Shown here in pieces: positions 35,018-40,795 of a stretch of DNA of 40,795 nt. This DNA comes from an uncultured Bacteroidales bacterium. GTDB taxonomy: Bacteria > Bacteroidota > Bacteroidia > Bacteroidales > UBA932. Under the pieces are notes generated by a model. It was not told the DNA's origin, did no database searches, and worked only from the letters and a program-made list of their open reading frames with translations. Position 1 is the first letter of the stretch; each line of letters opens with the position of its first letter. The translations under genes were made by a program, and so were the position numbers. The DNA lies in contig CANBDZ010000007.1 of the NCBI GenBank assembly GCA_947367375.1, positions 1 through 40,795 on the forward strand. The letters run 5' to 3'.

Positions 35018-36688
35018 ATGAGATTGTTTATGAAGAACATATATAAATTGATTTTCACTGCATTGATGGCGTTGGGAATGGTTTCCTGCACATCATATCT
35101 GGATATGTCGCCTACCGACAGAGTCTCGGAGAAGGTAATGTGGGAGACAACCGCAAATGCAGAATACCACGTGAACTATCTGTACAGCTATGTATATGAT
35201 GTCGTGATGACCCAGAGCAGGGCAGGTGAGACCGAGGCTTTCACTGATATGCTTAAATATGGTTCATATAACTATATGACCAGATGCTTTATTCCAAGTG
35301 AGATTTCATACGGTCTCTCTACTACATTGACAGCAGGTTATGTCGATACATACCTTGGAAGCTGGACTCTCTGGTATTCAGGTATTACAAAGACAAACAA
35401 AGCCCTTTCGCTTCTTGCCAAGTTCGGCCAGATGTCTCCTGAGGATAAGACCCGTATCGAAGCAGAGATCCGATTTGTACGTGCCTTCCTGTATTTTGAC
35501 CTTATGAAACGTTATAAGGAGATCATTCTTTATAATGAGAATATGGATGAGTATCAGAAAGATAAGGAGATCAGCACAGAGGAGGAGGGTTGGAACTTTA
35601 TCCAGTCTGACCTTGAATTTGCAGCTGCAAACCTTCCTGATAGAACAGCTTCAAAAGGACGTATTGACAAAGGTATGGCCTGGGGATATCTTTCACGTGC
35701 GATGCTTTATGCAGAGCGCTGGGATGTAGTAAAGACAGCAGCTGAGGAAGTGGAGAAGCTTGGCTATCAGCTTGAGGCAGACTACACGGATGCATTGATG
35801 AAGGATACCGGTCTCGGAAACAATGAGGCTATACTTCAGTACCACTTTGACAGAGCAAGCAACGTTACCAATCCGTATGATTTCTACTATACACCAGGTG
35901 GTGACTACACTATCTATGGTGAAGCCGGTGGCGGATATGGTACTCCTACACAGGAGATGGTAGAGTCCTACGAGTATGCAAAGGGAGGATTTCCTGATTG
36001 GACTCCATGGCATGGTACAACCAAGCAGACCCCTCCATATTCTGAGCTTGAACCGCGCTTCCACGCTACTATCCTTTACAATGGAGCACAGTGGAAGAAT
36101 CGTACAATCGAACCTTATGTAGGTGGCGCTGACGGCTGGAGCCAGTGGAACATTGAACGTGAGCCTAAGGGACGTACCACTACTGGTTATTATCTCCGCA
36201 AGATGGTTGATGAAACTCACGATGTGATCGCATATTCAAACGGTGTGCAGCCTTTGAGCGTTCTCCGTTATGCAGAGGTTCTTCTCAATAAGGCAGAGGC
36301 TTGCTACCATCTTGATGATGCAGCAGGTGCCAATGCTGCTGTAAGAGCTATACGTGAGCGTGTCGGCCTTCCTTACACAGACAAGGGTGGTTCTGCTCTT
36401 TGGGATGCAATCCGTCAGGAGAGAAAGGTTGAGCTCGCTTATGAAGGCCTCTGGTACTGGGATCTTCGCCGTTGGGGTGTTGCTCACATGCAGTATCCTG
36501 AAGGTCTCACCGGATACCAGCAGCACGGTCTTAAGATCGAAAGCAATGGTGACGGTACATTCACATACACCTATGTGTCTGTAGACGATCAGGACAGAAA
36601 CTTCCCAGAGAAGATGTATCGTTTCCCTATGCCGACAGGTGAGCTTAATAATAACGGTGCTGTTGATCAGTATCCTGAGTGGAAATAA
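35018..36688 (+). CDS. SusD/RagB-family surface glycan-binding lipoprotein
   Basis: This 556-residue protein has a lipoprotein signal with lipobox GMVSC followed by TSYLDMSPTDRVSEKVMW, typical of SusD. An internal ATG at 35030 (MKNIYKLIFTALMALGMVSC) gives a more usual start than the annotated 35018. The fold shows TPR-like helices (IEAEIRFVRAFLYFDLMKRY) and the C-terminal SusD region (RYAEVLLNKAEACYHL, ERKVELAYEGLWYWDLRRWG, YRFPMPTGEL). It forms the ligand-binding lid on the SusC transporter and is translated directly after it. Confidence 0.95.
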   Translation: MRLFMKNIYKLIFTALMALGMVSCTSYLDMSPTDRVSEKVMWETTANAEYHVNYLYSYVYDVVMTQSRAGETEAFTDMLKYGSYNYMTRCFIPSEISYGLSTTLTAGYVDTYLGSWTLWYSGITKTNKALSLLAKFGQMSPEDKTRIEAEIRFVRAFLYFDLMKRYKEIILYNENMDEYQKDKEISTEEEGWNFIQSDLEFAAANLPDRTASKGRIDKGMAWGYLSRAMLYAERWDVVKTAAEEVEKLGYQLEADYTDALMKDTGLGNNEAILQYHFDRASNVTNPYDFYYTPGGDYTIYGEAGGGYGTPTQEMVESYEYAKGGFPDWTPWHGTTKQTPPYSELEPRFHATILYNGAQWKNRTIEPYVGGADGWSQWNIEREPKGRTTTGYYLRKMVDETHDVIAYSNGVQPLSVLRYAEVLLNKAEACYHLDDAAGANAAVRAIRERVGLPYTDKGGSALWDAIRQERKVELAYEGLWYWDLRRWGVAHMQYPEGLTGYQQHGLKIESNGDGTFTYTYVSVDDQDRNFPEKMYRFPMPTGELNNNGAVDQYPEWK

Positions 36689-36699
36689 TAATAACGGAT

Positions 36700-38391
36700 A
36701 TGAATATGAAGAAAATATACAATCTGATCTTTATCGTCGTTCTTGCACTGGCTGCTTCGTGCCAGAAGCCTCAGTATGTTGAACCGACGGCAGACCGTCA
36801 GGGTATTACCAGCTTGACTGCGTATTTCACTTCTGGAAAATATGTGGATCAGGCAATTGCAAAGCTTGACGTGACAGACGAGAATATGGATTACTACGTC
36901 ATCGAGATTCCTTGGTTCTTCCCTGAGGAGTCAGAAGATCCGACTACAATCTATATGTCAAGTCTTCGTATCAGAGCTGAGCTTGCTCCTAATTGTAAAA
37001 TTGAGCCTGCATTGACAGTCCTTGACCTTAATCTTGAGAACAGGTTCCAGTTTACAAACAACAGGGGAGAGACCCGTGACATCATCATTACAGGTAAGAG
37101 AACGAAGTCTAAGAAGAACAATCTTATGTCATTCGCTCTTACAGATCCATATCGTATCGACGGATTTATCAATGATGACACTAATGAAATCTATCTCTTC
37201 ACTACTGATGATCTTACAGGTTTCAGTGCGGAGGCTGTAGCTTGTGCACATGCTACTGTAGAGACAAATCTTTCAGTCAAGAAGGATTATAACAATGACC
37301 AGGAGGTTACAGTTCTGGCACAGGATGGAAAGACTGAAAGAACTTATACTATCCAGAAGAGATATCCGAACAAAATCCCTTATGGTTTCAGGACTGAATC
37401 TGCAAGACAGCTCTTCAACTTCGAACCGGTAAGCCGCCTCGGATTCCCAGAGTACACTGTAACTGTAAATCCGTCACTTGCTTATGTTGGAGGTAACCTT
37501 GTGGTATGTCTTGGCAATGGTGACACTCCTGTCTATCTTGACGGCCTTACAGGTGTAAAGACAGGTGAGATCAACCTTGGTTCTGCAACTCCAGCAGCTG
37601 TAACAAATGATGAGGGAGGAAATGTCATCATCACTAATCACGCTGAGCCACAGGAAACACTTGAGATCTATAAGACCAAGTCTGTGACAGAGGCACCTGT
37701 CCTCTTCCACTCATTTGTGAACGAAACAGATGTCCCTGTGGGTTACAATGTGAAGGTGCATGGTAACATTGACACAGATGCAGTCATTATCCTTACTCAC
37801 GAGGGTGTTGCAGGTGTTACTGAGACAAGCAAATACACAAGAGTTGTAGTTTCCGGTGGCGCAGTAGTTTCGACAGAGACAGTCGACCTTGCAGGTCTTG
37901 GACTCTCTTGGGGTGCGGCTCCTACTAATGCTGCCAAGGTAGTACCTGTGTCGGCTAAGGCTGAGGATGGCGTAATGCTCTGCTACTACTCTTACAACAC
38001 AATCGTCTATGTCAATGGAAATGGTGCAATCGCAGCTACGCTTCCTGTTCTTGATGAGGGAATCAGCTCGAACTACAACACTAATGTAATGGAGGCGAAG
38101 ACTTACAATAATGCACCTTATGCCATCCATATGGTATCGAGCCACTTCCCGATGTGGGGTTGCGGCCCTCATATCAGAGTGTTTGACATATCCTCTCCAG
38201 GTTCAATCAAGGATGGAATGACAGTTCTTGAGAACACAGCTATCGAGTGGTATCAGACCGCAGCCCAGGGTTGTGCTGCAGCTGATGTGATCATGGCTCC
38301 ATCAACAGACGGATTCAAGGTGTATATCTACTACTTCGACCATAACGCCGGTGTTATCGGAGGTTATGTCGCTGACTGTATTGACATTTAA
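36700..38391 (+). CDS. DUF5018-like surface lipoprotein
   Basis: I use the ATG at 36700 rather than 36679 because it gives a normal lipoprotein signal (MNMKKIYNLIFIVVLALAASC, Cys21) and avoids overlap with susD. The product has about 563 residues. The N-terminal part (ITSLTAYFTSGKYVDQ) resembles DUF5018-type Ig-like beta domains, and a beta-rich C-terminal part (repeated VYLDGLTGVKTGEI and LEIYKTKSVTEAP style segments) suggests a beta-propeller. No catalytic motif is visible. Proteins at this position after SusD usually bind the glycan at the surface, so a binding role is inferred. I am moderately sure of the domain name. Confidence 0.65.
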   Translation: MNMKKIYNLIFIVVLALAASCQKPQYVEPTADRQGITSLTAYFTSGKYVDQAIAKLDVTDENMDYYVIEIPWFFPEESEDPTTIYMSSLRIRAELAPNCKIEPALTVLDLNLENRFQFTNNRGETRDIIITGKRTKSKKNNLMSFALTDPYRIDGFINDDTNEIYLFTTDDLTGFSAEAVACAHATVETNLSVKKDYNNDQEVTVLAQDGKTERTYTIQKRYPNKIPYGFRTESARQLFNFEPVSRLGFPEYTVTVNPSLAYVGGNLVVCLGNGDTPVYLDGLTGVKTGEINLGSATPAAVTNDEGGNVIITNHAEPQETLEIYKTKSVTEAPVLFHSFVNETDVPVGYNVKVHGNIDTDAVIILTHEGVAGVTETSKYTRVVVSGGAVVSTETVDLAGLGLSWGAAPTNAAKVVPVSAKAEDGVMLCYYSYNTIVYVNGNGAIAATLPVLDEGISSNYNTNVMEAKTYNNAPYAIHMVSSHFPMWGCGPHIRVFDISSPGSIKDGMTVLENTAIEWYQTAAQGCAAADVIMAPSTDGFKVYIYYFDHNAGVIGGYVADCIDI

Positions 38392-38394
38392 CAG

Positions 38395-39423
38395 ATGAAG
38401 ATGTTCAGAATAATATTTGCTGCTGCTGTCCTCGCAATATCTTGCGAGGACAAGCACAGCGCGATTCAGGTTTGGCCTTGGGAGGATCCGGTAGTTGAAG
38501 AGATTGAATTACCGGTACCTGCTACGCTCGATAAGTGGACAGATGTCTCTTCAGACTATGGCACTCTGCCTGAATATATCAAGGTCTATAAGTCTCCGGA
38601 TAAGATGGAAGGAAAGCAGACTGTGGCCTATATAGCTGTTGCAGACATGTCTGCGGCTCAGTGGGACATATGGAGCATAGCCGATGTGGAAATGGATGGT
38701 ACAACTGACGCCTTCAAGACTCCGGCTGCTGTCTATGCAGAGGGCTCCTGGCCAGTTGTAATCAATGCGGGTTTCTTCTATGCATCAGGTGGTCTGAACT
38801 ATTCTTCCAGCCTGGCGGTAAGAAATTCAGAGGTGCTGGCTTATAATATCAATTATGCTTCTGAGGATTGGGTGACATTGTATTATCCGACCCGTGCAGC
38901 GCTTCTGGAGTCAGAGTCAGGAGAGTTCAATGCCTGCTGGACATATAAGAGAAGCGATGCACATTATATGTATCCATCTCCTTCTGATAACACATGGGAG
39001 GCAAAACCGGCAAAGACACCGTCTTCGACTTATCCTGAAGGAGCAGAAGTTTTTTCGGCCAAGACTGCAATCGGCGGAGGACCTCTTCTTATTGACGGTG
39101 GAAAGTTCAAGGATACATATGTTCAGGAACTTTTCAATGGCACATCAGGTATTGCGCCCGATAGTGATCAGCCTCGTACTGCGATAGGTGTAACAGCTGA
39201 TAATAAAATGATTACCTTTGTGTGCGAAGGACGTCAGATGACAGAGGACGTGGCAGGACTCACTACTGCTGATGTAGCAAATATCCTCCTTGATCTTGGC
39301 TGTGTTGAGGCAATCAACCTTGACGGTGGCGGATCAAGCTGCATGCTGGTCAACGGTAAGGCTACAATCAAGGTGTCTGATGGTGCGCAGAGAGCCGTAG
39401 GCAGCACAATAATGATTAAGTAA
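38395..39423 (+). CDS. NAGPA/DUF2233-family phosphodiester glycosidase lipoprotein
   Basis: This 342-residue protein has a lipoprotein signal with lipobox LAISC (Cys17). From about residue 75 it carries the phosphodiester glycosidase (NAGPA, DUF2233) fold known from the human mannose-6-phosphate uncovering enzyme: VVINAGFFYA (about 121-130), AIGGGPLLI (225-233), QPRTAIGVT (259-267) and AINLDGGGSS (306-315). Family members cleave the bond between a sugar C1 and a phosphate in a phosphodiester. This is the one gene in the locus whose chemistry can be named, so it points to a substrate with sugar-1-phosphodiester linkages. It is 3 nt after the DUF5018-like gene and overlaps the next start by one base. 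Confidence 0.9.
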   Translation: MKMFRIIFAAAVLAISCEDKHSAIQVWPWEDPVVEEIELPVPATLDKWTDVSSDYGTLPEYIKVYKSPDKMEGKQTVAYIAVADMSAAQWDIWSIADVEMDGTTDAFKTPAAVYAEGSWPVVINAGFFYASGGLNYSSSLAVRNSEVLAYNINYASEDWVTLYYPTRAALLESESGEFNACWTYKRSDAHYMYPSPSDNTWEAKPAKTPSSTYPEGAEVFSAKTAIGGGPLLIDGGKFKDTYVQELFNGTSGIAPDSDQPRTAIGVTADNKMITFVCEGRQMTEDVAGLTTADVANILLDLGCVEAINLDGGGSSCMLVNGKATIKVSDGAQRAVGSTIMIK

Positions 39424-40795
39424 TGATGCATATGATAAGAAACATATTCCTGGCACTGTTGGTGTTCGCATTCATTTCCTGCGAGGTGCCTGAGGATGAT
39501 TATATCTGGAATAATAACTGGAATGAGACTACAGATCCAGAGCAGAACCCAGAAGAGAAACCTGAGGAGGAAGAGCCTAAGCCGGAACAGAAGGACGCCA
39601 AGGCCCGTCTTGTATGGATCGATGCGGCAGCCAATTTCAAGGACTACGCCAACAGCAAGAAGAACATTGCTGATGATATGGCACGTCTGAAGGAAACAGG
39701 CTTTACAGGAGTAGTTGTGGAAGTACGTCCGACAACTGCAGGACTTCTCTTCAATTCAGATGTCGAGGCCCCTCTTACCCAGGTTGACGCATGGGTGACA
39801 GGTGGATATAAGTGGCTGAAACGAACAGAAACCTTCGATTATCTTCAGGAGTTTATCAATGCCGGTAAGAATGTGGGACTTGACGTCTATGCAGCTATCA
39901 ACACAATGGTAGGCGGCAAGGAGTGCCCTTACGGTCTTGGCAGCAGCGGCCCGCTTTTCGACGGATCGGCTGACAGGAGCTGGGCTACAGTCATCAACAC
40001 AGCAGATGGTCTTGTGAGCTCTATGGATATGGGAACAGGTACAAAGTTCCTCAATCCTGCGAATGACGAGGTAGTGGAGTACCTTCTCGGAATTCTTGAG
40101 GATCTTGCAGCTTATGATGTCGCAGGTATTATTCTTGACCGTTGCCGCTATGATGACTATGAGCTTCAGAGCGACTTCTCTGACGTTTCACGCCAGAAGT
40201 TCGAGGAGTATTTAGGCAAACTAGTGGAGAACTGGCCGGATGACGTATTCGCTCCTGGAGCGAACAAGCTTTCAAGCCCAGTCACTGCAATGCAGAGGGA
40301 ATGGATGGAGTTCAGAGCGAAGAACATCCACGACTTTATGGAGAAGGCTTCTGATAGAGTACATTCGGTAAATCCAAACATCCGTTTCGGAGCATATGTA
40401 GGTGCATGGTACACAAGTTATTATTATTCTGGTGTAAATTGGGCAAGCCCTAGCTACAATGCGAAAAACGCGTATAATTGGGCTACAGCTGACTACAATA
40501 AGTACGGCTATGCTGACCACTGTGACATCATGCTCATCGGTGCTTATGCTTCGCCGGGTAGCGTTTATGGTACGTCGGAGTGGACGATGCAGGGCTTCTG
40601 CAAGAGGGCGCAGACAATTTTTGCCGGAGATGTTCCGTTTATCGGCGGTCCGGACATCGGAAACTCCACTGGTTTTGAAAAGGGTGGAAAAGGAAGTCTC
40701 ATGCCGAAGATCATTGATGCCTGCATGGGTGCTTCTGACGGAATGTTCGTCTTCGACCTTTGTCATATCAGAATGTATGACTACTGGAAGGACTT
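39423..40795 (+). CDS. Second GHL10-type lipoprotein (C-terminal end outside window)
   Basis: This open reading frame is absent from the ORF track because it runs off the window. Candidate starts are 39423 (overlapping the upstream TAA by one base), 39426 and 39432 (MIRNIFLALLVFAFISC); the Cys of FISC is the lipidation site in each case. A Glu/Pro-rich spacer (PEQNPEEKPEEEEPKPEQ) then separates the anchor from the domain. The domain is a paralogue of the protein at 30485: NPANDEVVEYLLGILED, AGIILDRCRYDD, IHDFMEKAS, VGAWYTSYYYSGVNWAS and ADYNKYGYADHCDI align throughout with its counterpart. A role in processing the same glycan is likely, with the long spacer allowing reach outward from the cell surface. 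Confidence 0.85.
   Translation, partial: MMHMIRNIFLALLVFAFISCEVPEDDYIWNNNWNETTDPEQNPEEKPEEEEPKPEQKDAKARLVWIDAAANFKDYANSKKNIADDMARLKETGFTGVVVEVRPTTAGLLFNSDVEAPLTQVDAWVTGGYKWLKRTETFDYLQEFINAGKNVGLDVYAAINTMVGGKECPYGLGSSGPLFDGSADRSWATVINTADGLVSSMDMGTGTKFLNPANDEVVEYLLGILEDLAAYDVAGIILDRCRYDDYELQSDFSDVSRQKFEEYLGKLVENWPDDVFAPGANKLSSPVTAMQREWMEFRAKNIHDFMEKASDRVHSVNPNIRFGAYVGAWYTSYYYSGVNWASPSYNAKNAYNWATADYNKYGYADHCDIMLIGAYASPGSVYGTSEWTMQGFCKRAQTIFAGDVPFIGGPDIGNSTGFEKGGKGSLMPKIIDACMGASDGMFVFDLCHIRMYDYWKD

Noticed and set aside
36679-36699. ORF-track start of the DUF5018-like gene
   Set aside because: It overlaps the end of susD and puts seven extra residues before a normal lipoprotein signal that starts at 36700.

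Overview
The window looks like chromosomal DNA of a Bacteroidota organism, most likely a gut or host-associated member of the Bacteroidales. The evidence is a SusC/SusD pair, several -7 elements of the Bacteroidetes type TAnnTTTG (some with a TTTG-like -33 element about 19-22 bp upstream), start codons preceded by A/T-rich sequence rather than Shine-Dalgarno sites, many lipoproteins with short signal peptides ending in Cys, and a LeuRS with an extra insertion before its VNWCP segment. I cannot assign genus or species from the sequence alone. I saw no tRNA, rRNA, CRISPR array, insertion sequence or phage gene. No gene-free stretch exceeds 300 bases; the longest is the 242-base control region at 30243-30484.

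Region 1 (1-8515) holds core cell functions. A ClpC-type chaperone N-terminus (cut by the window edge) is divergent from gyrA, which is followed by a secreted TPR protein. A PhoH-like ATPase and a secreted CapA-family metallophosphatase form a minus-strand pair. A SPOR-domain lipoprotein is followed by an M28 peptidase-fold/TonB C-terminal fusion that has lost most of its metal-binding residues.

Region 2 (8554-26286) contains leuS with two tandem YitT-family membrane proteins, a membrane-anchored AraC-type regulator, an EttA-like ABC-F ATPase, an amino-sugar pair (a degenerate NagB domain fused to a PIG-L deacetylase, then a canonical NagB), a membrane M28 peptidase with intact metal motifs, an M16 lipoprotein peptidase behind a YugP-type zinc peptidase, and alanine racemase with a low-molecular-weight tyrosine phosphatase. 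Strong hairpin terminators and small REP-like palindromes sit between these units.

Region 3 (26411-40795, cut at the right edge) is a divergent polysaccharide-utilization-like locus. Leftward are a DUF4434-type lipoprotein with a twin-arginine signal, a sugar-porter MFS transporter and a ROK-family repressor. Rightward are a GHL10-type lipoprotein, SusC, SusD, a DUF5018-like lipoprotein, a NAGPA/DUF2233 phosphodiester glycosidase and a second GHL10-type lipoprotein. The locus has no enzyme I can place in a classical glycosidase family. Its only assignable hydrolase chemistry is cleavage of sugar-1-phosphodiesters, plus three TIM-barrel-like proteins. I infer that it captures and trims a phosphodiester-bearing glycan at the cell surface, imports it through SusCD, passes a sugar through the MFS porter, and is controlled by the ROK protein acting at the shared control region, where an A/T palindrome is a candidate operator. 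This locus is the best candidate in the window for an undescribed system.
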